Shown here piece after piece: positions 10,321 through 21,053 of a stretch of 64,000 nt of DNA. The notes below the pieces were generated by a model. That model saw only the letters and a list, made by a program, of their open reading frames with translations, did not search any database and had not been told where the DNA came from. Position numbers and translations under genes: made by a program. Origin of the DNA: Echinarachnius parma. Taxonomy: Eukaryota > Echinodermata > Echinoidea > Clypeasteroida > Echinarachniidae. Location of the stretch: the NCBI GenBank assembly GCA_037951105.1, contig JBAMJV010003005.1:46933-110932 (forward strand), written 5' to 3'. Numbering within the stretch: the first letter of the stretch is position 1; the number at the start of each line of letters is the position of its first letter.

Positions 10321-11200
10321 CAGCAATCGCCATATACGATAACGAAAAAAAAAAAATTTAGCTGCTGCTTTGCCTACTACCCCTACACGGAGCAGCGCGG
10401 CGACCGGGTCGGGCCGGGCGCATGCGATATATGCATGCACACGTACGTACGTACTGCGCCTGCTGCACTGACTAGTACTACTAGCTACCCGTACCGACTG
10501 TCATTGTTCCGAATCTAATTCCCTTTTTTCACCTCCCTTACACAGAAGATGGAAAACAACGACCCAGGAGAAAAAAAGGAAGAAAAAAAACAACCTAATG
10601 CTTGAACAAATTCAAGAATTGTCAGCTTTTGTGGGAAAGAACCGTGCCGCCTTATACGGCAAAGCAAGCCACTGTAGCCAGAAGGTAATTATTTTCTTAC
10701 ATTTTTTGAAGATTAATTAATAGTTCTTGTTTATATCCCTCCATTATTTCATCTTTTGAGTGTGTGTGCAAGATATTGTAGTAATTGGGTAAAACCATTC
10801 TCCTTTTGAGGATTATTCATTTTACATTGCTTATTTACATAATCTGTCCTCCTAGAAACGGGGGTATCATGCGTGACCAAATTGATTAATGTAAAATTTA
10901 AGAATTACAATCAATGAATGAAAAAACGCTGCATTTGAGAAAAACATTTTTTCCAAGCATAGTAAAAAAGCCTTAAAAAGGTATTGCCAAAATATGTCAA
11001 TCCTGTTGAATCTACTTTTCTTGTATTTGTCTTAATTTGACTGTATACAAATTAACACATCTTTACTTTCAATTTCCAACAAAACATTTTAAAATCATGG
11101 GCAAAGTGATATAATGCAACATTATTTCTCACAGGTGTATGATCACATTGTAAACATCTTTCTTTTTATTTACATGTTGTGCAAAAGCCATTGAGCCAAA
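10321..11200. other. Spacer
   Basis: No recognisable gene. It contains an ACGT-repeat tract near 10440-10455, a purine-rich stretch near 10540-10595 and long AT-rich sequence. Confidence 0.4.
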
Positions 11201-11205
11201 ATTCA

Positions 11206-11481
11206 AGGGCGGTGCAGATGCTCAATAGGATGGGGCAGGAAGAGGAGTCTAGTGACTAGGAGCCGGTGGAGCAGGAGGAGCCGGTGGGGCAGGAGGAGCC
11301 AGCAGAATTGGAGGGGGAGGTGGAGGTGGTGGAGGTCGTAGCCAGAAGAAAAAAAAGCAAAAAAGGGGGGGAAAAGGGAGCCTTCAGATACAGAGAAGGC
11401 ATTAGAAATTGAGCGAACTAAGGTTGAGGTGTTCCGGGAGATCCTGGCAACTTTGAAAGAAATATCAAACAAATTGTAAAG
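11206..11481 (+). pseudogene. Coiled-coil tail of a transposon DNA-binding protein (relic)
   Basis: After a GGA/GGAGCC-repeat region that would encode Gly-rich sequence, the frame KALEIERTKVEVFREILATL then KEISNKL ends at a stop. A short basic region and a charged terminal helix is the usual C-terminus of Myb/SANT or MADF accessory proteins. No DNA-binding domain survives, so the assignment is by resemblance only. Confidence 0.25.
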
Positions 11482-12417
11482 AACACCTCCACCTTAGTTA
11501 GCCTATAAGGGAGCAACACCAAGAATAATAATATAATTTTGAATTTTGAAAAATAATGACCCCTAACGACATTATAAAAATATGTCTGCAAGATAAGTGG
11601 TAATTTACATAAATTTATATAAATTCAGTTTGACCAATACTATGCTCTCTATATTATTCAAGTATTAGTATTGAAAATAAAGCAAAAGTGCAAACTTTAT
11701 GCATCCTTTTAAATAACAATTCTTGGTGTTGTTTCCTTGGAAGAGGAAGTCCATCCCAACATTGACATTTAATTGCAATGAGTTGAGAGAAATGAGGAAC
11801 AGAGGCAGCCGTAAGTTTCGATCAGAAAGTGTTGTGAAGGTCATACACGCTGCAGAGAAGAGCTACAGAAGCTTCGTGCCAAATGACAACCAAAGCACCT
11901 CTAGTGCTCAAGTAACAAATATCCTCCAGTTCAATCAAGTACCTTGATACTGAATCACACATCTAGGAACTAAATTGTATTGGGGGGGGGGGGGGCTGAT
12001 GGAGGAGCACCAGGCAAGAATTGAGGAGATTGCCATGGAAAAGCTAAACGTAGAGCGATAGAAGATGGATATATGGTCAAGTTTTGTATTTGTCCAATAA
12101 TAAATGATATGAAATCATTTAAATCAAATTGAATCTGAATGACCATGTTTGATGACAAAGCCTAGCTAGCACACAGAAGCTAGTTTCACTGGTTAACGAG
12201 CTCACCAACAAGTATCTTCTGACCAGGACCATACACACACAACAAGAACCCTCAATGAAGGGTTCAGAGGAGAAAGGGTATGCCATTTCAGAACATGTCT
12301 CATGATCTTCCGCGGGGAAGAGGAATATATCTATATAGCAACAAATGGACTTGTCCATTTTATATTTATTTATTGAATGATTTACTTTATGATTTTTATT
12401 GTATACAGTTAGGCGTT
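11482..12417. other. Spacer with poly-G tract and small coiled-coil relic
   Basis: A poly-G run lies near 11980-11995. Directly after it the plus frame reads EEHQARIEEIAMEKLNVER, again like the C-terminal helix of a Myb/SANT-type transposon protein. No intact gene is present. Confidence 0.35.
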
Positions 12418-12928
12418 GTTACGTCATTAATTTAGCATTATTACGTAACGCGCGTTTATGGGATATGCGCCGTGATTTAGCGTTTACGCACTAAAATAAT
12501 ATTTGCGCTTATTAATAACAAATTTGTTATTTTGTAATCATTCTGACATTTGCTGTAATAAGAAGTGGGGGTAATTTCCAGAAGACGCATCAAATTCAAA
12601 TAAACTTACCAGAATCATCAACTTTCCATCACATTTATGGATTCGTCGCCATCCTTACAATCGAACATCGCATCGTAGTTGGTGTGATCATATCATAGAA
12701 TTGACTGCTTCTGCGAAGACAGTGTTGTGTTGTCGTATAATGTTATCCTTCAATTAAACTTTCAATTGTATTATATTATAAGAAACAACTCTAATTAGTC
12801 TCGTTCTTTCCCACTCAATCTTTGTTACCTAGCCTTTAGTTTAGTAAATTTGTCCTTCCATTGTTTAGTTTATTTTATTTAATTTATTATTCAAATACCG
12901 AGTAGACGTACGTGTCTCGTCGGTGACA
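12418..12928 (+). mobile_element. LTR-like element, family B
   Basis: The segment opens TGTTACGTCATTAATTTAG and closes CTCGTCGGTGACA, TG...CA ends. It includes the family-B landmark AACAAATTTGTTATT and, in its 3' half, ATTAGTCTCGTTCTTTCCCA and CCATTGTTTAGTTTATT. The same 3' half recurs at 19586-19792, where it is followed by a primer-binding-site-like sequence. No target-site duplication is visible here, so the boundaries are tentative. Confidence 0.55.
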
Positions 12929-13084
12929 TATATATATTGTTCTTCATGACGCTTTATACGATTTATTGATATTATTCAACGTATGACAGAGTTACAACGC
13001 TTGCATATATTCATTTGTATGTTGTGATTTTTTAAGGTACCTATATATCACTTTAAAAATCGCGGGGAAGTTGTAGTAAGGCAT

Positions 13085-13290
13085 TGTGACGTCATCAATT
13101 TAAGATTGTTACGTAATGCGCTCATACGCTATGCGCCGGTTTAAATTATAGCGTTCACGCTTGGAAATATATGTTTTGCGTGAATTAATAACAAATTTGT
13201 TATTGTACATGATTGTATTAATTCTTTGATTTATTCTGATCTTTGCCATTATAAGCAAGTGGGCGAATTTGTGAAGCTCTCCGTATATTT
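13085..13290 (+). repeat. LTR-like element family B, 5' fragment
   Basis: TGTGACGTCATCAATTTAAG begins a copy of the 5' half of the 12418 element. It extends through TTAATAACAAATTTGTTATT to AGCAAGTGGGCGAATTTGTG. It is truncated before the 3' half. Confidence 0.55.
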
Positions 13291-13392
13291 ATTCAGAATC
13301 ATCTTGTATAACTTCTATTCATTGGATGCGCACAGTGTCATATGCAATCCATATGAAGTCTGTGTCGGTGATCATACTAGAGATTGACTTGG

Positions 13393-13424
13393 GGCTAGGG
13401 TTAGGGTTAGGGTTAGGGTTTGTG
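13393..13424. repeat. Interstitial telomere-type repeat
   Basis: About four consecutive TTAGGG units (GGGTTAGGGTTAGGGTTAGG core) sit between LTR fragments and a Gypsy coding fragment. TTAGGG is the standard metazoan telomere unit. Its position inside a repeat cluster indicates an internal relic, not a chromosome end. Confidence 0.85.
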
Positions 13425-13512
13425 TGATGCCAATTAAAGTTTACCACATCGCTACATCTGTCTCCCTGTCTCCTCCTATTCGAGTCAACCCTCCACATCC
13501 TTTCAATTTTCC

Positions 13513-14550
13513 AGCCCAGTGGTACTGGAGAGGAAGAAGACGGGGGCACTTCGATTATGCATTGACTATCGACAGTTAAATGCGGTCACTGTCCGGGATT
13601 CTTTCCCTCTACCTAAGATTGATGAAAGTCTGGAGGCCATGTCGGGAGCAAAATATTTCACTTCGCTCGACCTCTCACATGGGTACTTCCAGGTAGCCAT
13701 GAACAATAACTCGGTACCACTCACGGCTTTCCGAGTGCCATGGGGACTGTATGAGTTCCTGCGCCTCCCGCAAGGATTATGCAACAGCCCCGGCACATTT
13801 CAACGTGTAATGGAACAGATTTTTGGAGATATGAATCTCCAGGAATTGATCCTATCATTTATTTGGATGACGTCCTCATTTTTTCAAGCACAATTGAGGA
13901 ACACATCGCCAAGCTGAATGAATTTTCAGTCGCTTGACCAAGTATGGACTGAAGTTGAAAGGACAAAAATGCAAGCTTCTCCAGTCAGAAGTTGAGCATC
14001 TAGGTCACATTGTGAGTGCTGATGGTGTTGCAGTAAACCCTGACAAAGTAAGCCGAATAAAGGATCGGCTCGTTCCAGAGTCGACGTCTGACCCGAGTTC
14101 CTTCCTAGGATCGGCCTCTTACTACAGGAGGTTCGTACCAGGGTTTGCCAGCATTGAAGCGCCACTGCATCAACTCGTTGGAAAGAAGAAACGACACAAA
14201 ACAAAGAAGAAATGTGGTGACGGTGAATCAGAAAAGTCAGTTTGTTTGGACAGAGGAAGCTGAACTTGCCTTTCAAACGCTGAAGGACGTACTGTCTTCT
14301 CCACCAGTTCTGACATATCCAGAGTTCGACAAAGAATTCTTCTTGGAGGTGGATGCATCCCTCAAAGGACTTGGAGCATGTCTTATGCAAGCTAATCAGG
14401 ACGGAACTCTGCATCCAGTTGCATATATGCAAGTAGGGGACTATGTGGAGCCGAACGAAGGTACCCGTATTTTACAAGTTTCAAAGTTAAATTGTTGGCC
14501 ATGAAGTGGGCAATTGCTGAAAAATTCAAGAGATACCTTCAATACCTTCA
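13513..14550 (+). pseudogene. Ty3/Gypsy reverse transcriptase and RNase H fragment
   Basis: The first frame has LRLCIDYRQLNAVTVRDSFP, then KYFTSLDLSHGYFQV, TAFRVPWGLYEFLRLPQGL and FQRVMEQIF. The catalytic YLDDVLIFS box lies in a shifted frame near 13858-13884. The next frames give KCKLLQSEVEHLGHIVSADG, SYYRRFVPGF, FVWTEEAELAFQTLKDVL and EVDASLKGLGACL, the start of RNase H. This is the pol order of Ty3/Gypsy elements, which copy RNA to DNA in the cytoplasm. At least three frameshifts occur. Protease, integrase and the rest of RNase H are missing; the fragment stops at an AT microsatellite near 14555. Confidence 0.85.
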
Positions 14551-14555
14551 AGAGG

Positions 14556-14885
14556 AATATATATATATATATATTGGCCCCCTCTGGCATTAACATTATT
14601 TCCCCGTCATGCCCCATTAGCTGCATTATCCTACCCTTCCCCCCCCCCCCCCCACATCCCCACCTCGGTTACTATGGACTCTTTTGAAAACGTCACAATC
14701 GTTTTGATATCGCGCGCTTGCGCGCTCACATTCATTTATTTTCAAATTGAGTTGTGTTTTCTTCAGTCTAATAAACGTACCCTGACGAAGCCCTATGGGC
14801 GAAAATTCGGAAAACTATGTTTTCTTACGGTGTTTTATTACAATTTTTGTCTCTATTCACCACACCGACGCAGACCATCTTTTTG
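14556..14885 (+). mobile_element. Penelope-like element 3' terminal fragment with hammerhead-like motif, copy 2
   Basis: A poly-C tract (about 14640-14654) is followed by AT-rich sequence and CTGACGA-GCCC-TAT-GGGC-GAAA at 14782-14804. The order poly-C, about 100 bp spacer, then this motif and CTTACG matches the end of the GIY-YIG element at 21054-21835. The motif fits a hammerhead core (CUGANGA, stem II, GAAA). I infer this is the terminal repeat of the element family. Ribozyme stems I and III were not verified. Confidence 0.45.
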
Positions 14886-15321
14886 AACTCTATATATATA
14901 TATTGTTCTTCATGACGCTTTATACAATATATTGATATATGGTCTATTTTTTTATTTTTTGGTTAAGTTATCATTGCGTCTATACTATATTTTGACGTTA
15001 TGTTGAGTTTTTTTTATGATCATTATATTTGCTGTACATGGATAATGTAATGATATTATTCATATGTATTAATTTACAGAGAAGCATACAACTTGTTTGC
15101 TCATTTTCTGATACATACATTTGTATATGACTAAGACTTTGTTTTTAGATTTATATCTATAGATGTTTATATGATCTATATGTCTAGATATGCGGGGAAG
15201 TATACATTTGTTCATTATTTTATATATACCGTATAAGACATGACGTTGTTCCTACATTTGTTTTAATAACTGTATGATTTCTATGTCTAGATATGCGGGA
15301 AAGCATATGGAATTTTAAAGA
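14886..15321. repeat. AT-rich spacer with internal direct repeats
   Basis: TATTGTTCTTCATGACGCTT at 14904 duplicates the sequence at about 12938. GTCTAGATATGCGGGGAAG near 15181 recurs at 15281 with one change, giving a local repeat of about 100 bp. No coding region. Confidence 0.45.
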
Positions 15322-15365
15322 TTGAATTTGATGTATATATGTATTTGTAAACGAGCTGCAAACAA

Positions 15366-16170
15366 TCAATCCCTTTCTCTCAACTTACCAGGCTTCGCCG
15401 ACTCTGTAGCGATGATGGGGACTTCCGCGCGCGTTCTGACGAAATGTCTAACTTCTTCCGCGGGAGAGGGTATCCCGAGACCATCATTAAGAAGGCCAAC
15501 AGAAAGGTGACCGGCACCAGCAGGCAAATGGCATTGAGGCAGAAGACCACCCACCCCCCTCAAAGAGTGCCTTTGGTACTAACGTACCATCCAGACACGG
15601 CGAGGGTGGTTTCCACTATCATGGAAAACACAGAGATATTGGCCAGCGACCGTACAATGAAAGAGATCTTCAGAGAACGCCCCCTCGTGGCGTACAAGAA
15701 GGACAAGAGTCTACGAGGACTACTTGTCAAATCTCGGAGACCACCAGGGAATCCCTACCCCCGGGAACGTATCCTTGCCACCGGGGACGCTGCAACACCT
15801 GTAAGTACGTCGCCAATACGACGACGCTAGAGGGTCCTTCGTCATCATGGCAGGTTAGCCACGACATCTCATGCACGTCTACAAGCGTTATCTACGCCAT
15901 TCGCTGCAAACGGTGCTCCAAAATCTACGTGGGCGAGACCAAGAGACGGATGGCCGATAGAACAACCGAGCACATAAGGTCCATTCGGCTCAACATGGAC
16001 GGTTCCCGGTCGCTCAGCACTTCAACTCTGCTGGTCATAATGGCATTGCCGACTTTGAGATCTCGGGACTGGTCGCCGGCTTCAGGACTGATGACGAGAG
16101 AAGAGGAAGGAGGAGAATATACCGCCTGGGCTGCATACAACCTAATGGACTCAATGTTACGTTTCATTCA
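15366..16170 (+). pseudogene. Penelope-like retroelement: RT tail plus GIY-YIG endonuclease, copy 1
   Basis: Frames across this segment read SNFFRGRGYPETIIKKANRK, VPLVLTYHPDTARVVSTIME, then IYAIRCKRCSKIYVGETKRR and MADRTTEHIRSIRLNMDG. The Y(A/V)I.C..C...YVGET...R...H sequence is the GIY-YIG nuclease that Penelope-like elements carry after their reverse transcriptase, where it nicks target DNA. RGYP...I..A is the conserved tail between RT and nuclease. The RT palm with its catalytic aspartates is absent, and frameshifts are present near 15828 and 16010. The strand and order match copy 2 at 21054. Confidence 0.8.
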
Positions 16171-16229
16171 TTCCCGATTAATTAATTTCCCCCTATGTTT
16201 GTCCCTCCCTCCCTCTCTTCCCTCCTTTT

Positions 16230-16690
16230 CTCTCACACTCCATGGTACCCATGTGTGTCTCAATTGGTGTGCAATGGGAGAAGGCGAGTACACTTTTACA
16301 AACAGAAATACATGCCATATTTTCATTTTTAAATATTTATATTTATTTTATTTTAGGCGATCAAGTTCCCCACAAGTGAGCGAGAGGTTGCGGAAACCAA
16401 AGCCAAATTTCATGAAGTGTCTGGGTTTCCTGGAATGAGTGGGGCCAACGGTAGTACCCATGTGTGTTTACATTCGTGTGCAATGGGAGAAGACGAGTAC
16501 ACTTTTACAAACAGAAATACATGCCATATTTGGATTTTTGATCATTTATATTTATTTTAATTTAGGGGATCAATTAAGTTCCCACAAGTGAGCGAGAGGT
16601 TGCAGAAACAAAAGCAAAGTTCCATGAAGTGGGTGGTTTCCTGGAATAAGTGGGGCCATCGGTGGTACCCATGTGTGTTTACATTCGTGT
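16230..16690 (+). repeat. Tandem copies of a Harbinger DDE nuclease segment
   Basis: Units of about 210-220 bp start near GTACCCATGTGTGT (16236, 16457, 16666) and share CACAAGTGAGCGAGAGGTTG. In frame they read AIKFPTSEREVAETKAKFHE, VSGFPGMSGANGSTHVC and GEDEYTFTNRNTCHI. This matches the Harbinger stretch IKFPxxxxEIxxTKxxFxxIAGFPGVIGxIDGTHIxI...EDxFxNRKGYHS. The catalytic Asp of the IDGTH motif is Asn. A polypyrimidine-TTTTAG sequence precedes the coding block in each unit and resembles a splice acceptor. Confidence 0.7.
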
Positions 16691-16850
16691 GCAACGTATC
16701 TATTATCCCAAAGAATGTATTGATGAAGCGATAGCGATGGTCCTCCAAGGAATGCCAAAACGAGAAGCTGCAGAAAGATGTGGGGTTCCAGAATCAACCC
16801 TCAGAAGGCGAATGAAGGCGGGGCCAATTTTCATCATCGGACTTATCTGA
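16691..16850 (+). pseudogene. Pipsqueak-type helix-turn-helix relic
   Basis: The frame reads YPKECIDEAIAMVLQGMPKR then EAAERCGVPESTLRRRMK. This is an HTH-psq domain (two helices around REAAxxxGVPxSTLxRR), a DNA-binding fold found in pogo/Tigger-type transposases and domesticated regulators. About 38 residues survive, and no DDE domain follows. It abuts the Harbinger tandem segment without spacer, which suggests a chimeric repeat. Confidence 0.6.
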
Positions 16851-17031
16851 AGTTTAATGTAAGTTCAATATTTATAAGTAAAACTTCAACATTTGAGATA
16901 AAATTTATCTTCAAATAGTTATCACGCGCATCACCTGCTTTACCCCAGTTTTGACTTTGTTATTATTTTACGCGCATCACTTGTGATCACGCACCTGTTG
17001 CCTGTTGTCACGCACCTGTGTTGTTGTTGAT

Positions 17032-17672
17032 ATGGCTTACAAATCTACTGCTGTCATGGCGACAAATAATTTCAACGTTTTGGACGCTAAAGTGTCTATC
17101 AAGGACAAGAATCACGGCCTGGCCATCAAGGATGCTGTTTCCTACGCGGTGGTAGCTGGTCGTCCTCTCTCCCAAGAGGGTCTTATTGCCAAAATCATTA
17201 AGAAAGTCCTCGTTGCCATCCAACCCATGATCATAGAGGCGGTTTTGGGGGCAGTCACGTCGGCGATGTCGGCCATGAAAGAGGAATTGACGTCAGGGCT
17301 ACACAAAACAGCTGCGGTCGACGTCGACAGGCTGGAGCAGTATGGGCGGAGAGAGCACATTCACCTATACAAAGTTCCTGAGGCAGAGGGCGAAGACACT
17401 ACCCAGCAAGTCATTGAGGTGGCGAAGAAGATGAATGTGGCCCTCAGGAGGGAGGACATCAGCGTCTCGCACCGTCTGCCTGCGCTGAGAAAAGGAATGC
17501 CCAGACCGATCATAGCGAAGTTCGTGAGACGGAGACAAAAGTGCGGTGCATGGTGAACAAGTGGCATCTGAAGTTATCGGAGAGGATGCGACGCGTCTAC
17601 CTGTCAGAAGACCTGACGCCACTTCGTGCCAAAAGACGTGAGAAAAGAGAGCAGTTACAGGATTCTGCAAAT
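17032..17672 (+). pseudogene. LINE-type ORF1 nucleic-acid-binding protein, frameshifted
   Basis: From the ATG at 17032 an open frame of about 174 residues runs to 17556. Features are a hydrophobic helical region (QEGLIAKIIKKVLVAIQPMI), DRLEQYGRREHIHLYKVPEA and DISVSHRLPALRKGMPRPII-AKF. The block EQYxRRxxxxxxxxPExxxED...DIxxxHRLxxxxxxRPIIxKF is typical of the RRM-like ORF1 of L1/CR1-like elements. After a one-base indel near 17531 the frame resumes as KVRCMVNKWHLKLSERMRRV and YLSEDLTPLRAKRREKREQL to a stop at 17672. No endonuclease or RT lies next to it, so it is orphaned. Confidence 0.6.
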
Positions 17673-19585
17673 TAGACACAGCTATGAAAGCACTGAGATA
17701 ACACCTTGCTGGAGGAAATAGACGTGGTTGTCAGAAGTAAACGTAAGGAAAGATATAAGCAAACCAATATCAGGAATTTGACATTCAAAATGAAATCGCT
17801 AGCTTGGAGCAGGGTTGCAGAATTGGTCAGCCAAGTGTCTGGCAAGCTAAGAACCCCAGAAGGAGTTAGAAGAAAGTTTATGGTAGATAGGGTAAAGTGA
17901 AAAGAGAGCAGCAGCCTGTAGACAAGAGGCCAATAAAACGGGAAGAGGAACCACACCAGACCCCTTGAAAGATTGGGAGGAGATAGTATGCAACTTTATG
18001 GGAGAGGAGGCAATTAATGGTGTCCGGTCCCTGAATGATTCCAACAACATCCCATATCAAGAACTCTTGGAGATGAGCGCTTTCTGAGCTATGGTTGAGT
18101 AGAGAAGACATACTGTCGAACCAAGAAGTACTCCTGGCCCTGGGTGTCAACATGCCGTGTCTCCCACCTGTGGGTCAGAGACTGCAATTGGATGTTGTCA
18201 GAAGGCTATAATAGTTTTTTTCAGAAAAGACCAGAAAAGGCCTGATCTTCTCAAGACAGAAAAAAACAATGATAACTTTGGAACTAACAGTTTGTGACGA
18301 GGGAAATATGCAAGACACTCTTGAGAGAAAGTTCTTATAGGAAGTATTAAGAACTTCTACTATACTGATCTAAATCTTGGTAATGTAGTGGAATTCTTCC
18401 TGATTCTTCCATTGATATTGGTAACATTAGGAGCTTAGAGCTTGGTCGGGTTCAGGAAATTTGCTGGCGTGACATCATTTTGATAACTTCTGACCATACT
18501 GTACCCCAACGTAAAAAAAGTAATAAAAGAAAGTATATTTTACCTTATGAAGAGCAAAGTTATACCCCCTCTAAAGAAAGTTTTAAAGATCTCTATCATC
18601 AATTCTTCATATTATAGCAGACCTGATGATGATTTCAAGTTTGCTTCAAGAGGTTACAGAGTCTGTAACCCCTTGAAGCAAACTTTCTGTAAAACAGACC
18701 TACGTATAATGAGGCAGTTAGATCGGACCTCACTGAAACAAAAGAATAAACCACCAAGGAATGGAGACAGCGTGTGTTGATCATGCATTATCATAGAGCT
18801 GTTTCTTATATACAACTCTAGTGTGCAATATGCATAGCTGTGTTCAAATCAACCCAGGGCACCGGGCTCGACCATTCTTAACAAGACCACGCTGAGGAAC
18901 AGGCTTGGTGTTTCCACTATTGAAGCAATCCTCCAGGTTTCGCAGTTTTATACAGAACCACGCAGGTGCACCAAGTCAATGGAGGAGCTTCACAGAAAGG
19001 CATACAGAAGTTATTGCAATAAATGCAGTGCAAATGATAGGCAATGCCAGGAAGAAGTAGATGGGCCTCCATTAAATTTATAATCAAAGTTAGAACATGC
19101 ATGAAAAATGACCACAAAATCGGTGCAATATCATGGAAAAAATCGCCCACATATTTCATGTCTTGTGCAGTCTATGTGCATACTTCTTTAACCAATCAAG
19201 GATGAGGCCTACAAGTCAGTGGTTCGAACAGTGCTATATTTGTAACATTCCAGAACAAAAACATATTGCTAAATTTGGCTATAAATGACTTCATGAACAG
19301 CCAAGATATCCTCTTGATTGTTGAAGCCAATACTATTGTTTCAGGCCAGTTTTGTACCCCTGTCCTGAAGGGTGCTGGATGCATTACGTTTACTGTTTGT
19401 CTGACCATCTGTATAAGCTTGTGAACCCAATATCTCAAATGCCAAAGGTCACAGGTCAATATGACAATATGGAAATTGATTCTGAACATGATAGCTCAAA
19501 AACAGTGTGTTTGATTCTCTTAAAACTTCAAAGGTACATTTAGGATGGCAGATTCAGGTGATTGGATTTTTGGGGAACGAGGTCA
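17673..19585. other. Spacer with one perfect-arm hairpin
   Basis: No gene can be supported. A short frame near 18085-18205 reads SREDILSNQEVLLALGVNMP, which is helix-rich but unassigned. At 18638-18684 two 23-bp arms (AGTTTGCTTCAAGAGGTTAC and its complement, one mismatch) abut with almost no loop. Confidence 0.45.
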
Positions 19586-19817
19586 AAGACAGTGTTGTGT
19601 TGTGTTGCGTCGTTGTTATTTTCCCATTCAATTCTAATTATATTGAATAAGAATGAACTTGGTGTAATTAGTCTCGTTCTTTCCCATTCAGTCTTTATTA
19701 CTAAGGCTTTAGTAGTTAATTTGCTCTTCCATTGTTTAGTTTATTTCTAATTTTTAATACTGAGCGGACGGACTTGTCTCGTCGGTGACATACTTTTTGT
19801 TGCCGAAACCAGGGAAT
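19586..19817 (+). mobile_element. Family-B LTR 3' part followed by primer-binding-site-like sequence
   Basis: ATTAGTCTCGTTCTTTCCCA, CCATTGTTTAGTTTATT and CTCGTCGGTGACA repeat the 3' half of the 12418-12928 LTR. Seven bases after GACA comes TGTTGCCGAAACCAGGGA, which resembles the TGGTGCCGAAACCCGGGA tRNA primer binding site of many Gypsy elements. This supports the LTR assignment of family B and gives its plus-strand orientation. The 5' half of the LTR is missing. Confidence 0.6.
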
Positions 19818-19899
19818 AAGACTGAAAGAAAGAATGAGCTTGTGATTAAGATACAATTTAGATACAACACAAATAAATTGCAACACAACACACTCACGG

Positions 19900-20219
19900 G
19901 ATATGCGGACGATGGAGACGCCACTACCCCACACTTGTCACCGTCATGTCAGCACGGGATCCTCGCAGCACTACAGGTACACCAGCAACAACGGTATCGC
20001 CTCTTCAACTGGCACGCAGAAATATTTCGGCAGACAAGATCACAGCTACATGGCTACTTACAGCTGGACCCCAGAATTAGATGACCAGTTGCTCGACTCT
20101 TGGGAGCAGAATCCATGTCTTTTTGTTGTTAGTGATCCGACGTATAGCGACAGGAATGTCAAGACCAAGGTTCTTCATAATATGGGAACTGTTCTAGGAT
20201 GCTCGGTAACTATTGCTTG
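19900..20219 (+). pseudogene. MADF-domain protein relic
   Basis: The frame reads YSWTPELDDQLLDSWEQNPC, LFVVSDPTYSDRNVKTKVL and HNMGTVLGCS before a GT-led intron-like sequence. The pattern (W/E)xxxLIxxxxxxPxLxxxxxxxYxDRNxKxxxxxxIxxxL is the first part of a MADF DNA-binding domain. It probably comes from a transposon accessory gene. A further piece near 20850-21020 (VTDTWEE, LEEEQVTLERE, IKQERLALEFRRLALEE, frame-disrupted) looks like the coiled-coil tail of the same protein. Confidence 0.55.
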
Positions 20220-21053
20220 ATTCTATTTAGATGAAGAACGGCTTTGTTCTTTGTTAATCACTGACACTGTTGCACTATAACTACTATGTATTTGCAGTTA
20301 ACATGGGAATGCAAGAAAGCTGGACTCACAAGGAAAATGTAAAACAGCAGTACCTAAACTAAAAAAAAAAACGCTTTATGACACAAGTCCAAGACTGGTA
20401 CAATTTGTAAACTTGTTGGTGCAACATACGATACCATGGCTTGCCTAGTCCCCAGGGACTGCAAACTAGTGATGTCTGCACCATACATGGTGAACAAGTA
20501 GTGTGCAATATCACACACATTCTGGCCGGGTGCTCTGTAAGCCACTACACCTGGCGACATAATCCAGTGCTTCAGGCCACCTCCCAAAGTCTTCATAAAG
20601 AGGTGAACAGAGTGGATATGTTGCTGTTTGCTGTCTACAAAATATTGAAAAACTGTTATATTTACAGAACTTTTTACAATATTGAATTTTTTTGTTGTTG
20701 TTCTTTCGACATTTATTAGGACCCTTACCAACTGTAATCGCCACAGCGTGTTCATCCATACGAATGGACAGATGTGTGCATGGTATAAATGCAAATTATT
20801 ATTTATCATTATTTATCGACATTGTCAACAACTAGTCCAAGCAAGAAAGAGACAAAGAAACAACAAAACAGAGGGAGCGAGGAGATGGTTACAGATACCT
20901 GGGAGGAATGAGTTGGACTGGAAGAGGAACAAGTAACATTAGAAAGGGAATAGGTAGCAATCAAACAAGAACGTCTTGCCTTAGAATTCCGCAGACTAGC
21001 CTTGGAGGAATGAAGGAGCTGGTAATTCATTCTAAATGAAGATCGACTGTCCA

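Noticed and set aside
17005..17034. Upstream ATG at 17005 as start of the ORF1-like protein
   Set aside because: The segment before the ATG at 17032 is low-complexity CACCTGTTG-type repeat, so the later start is preferred.
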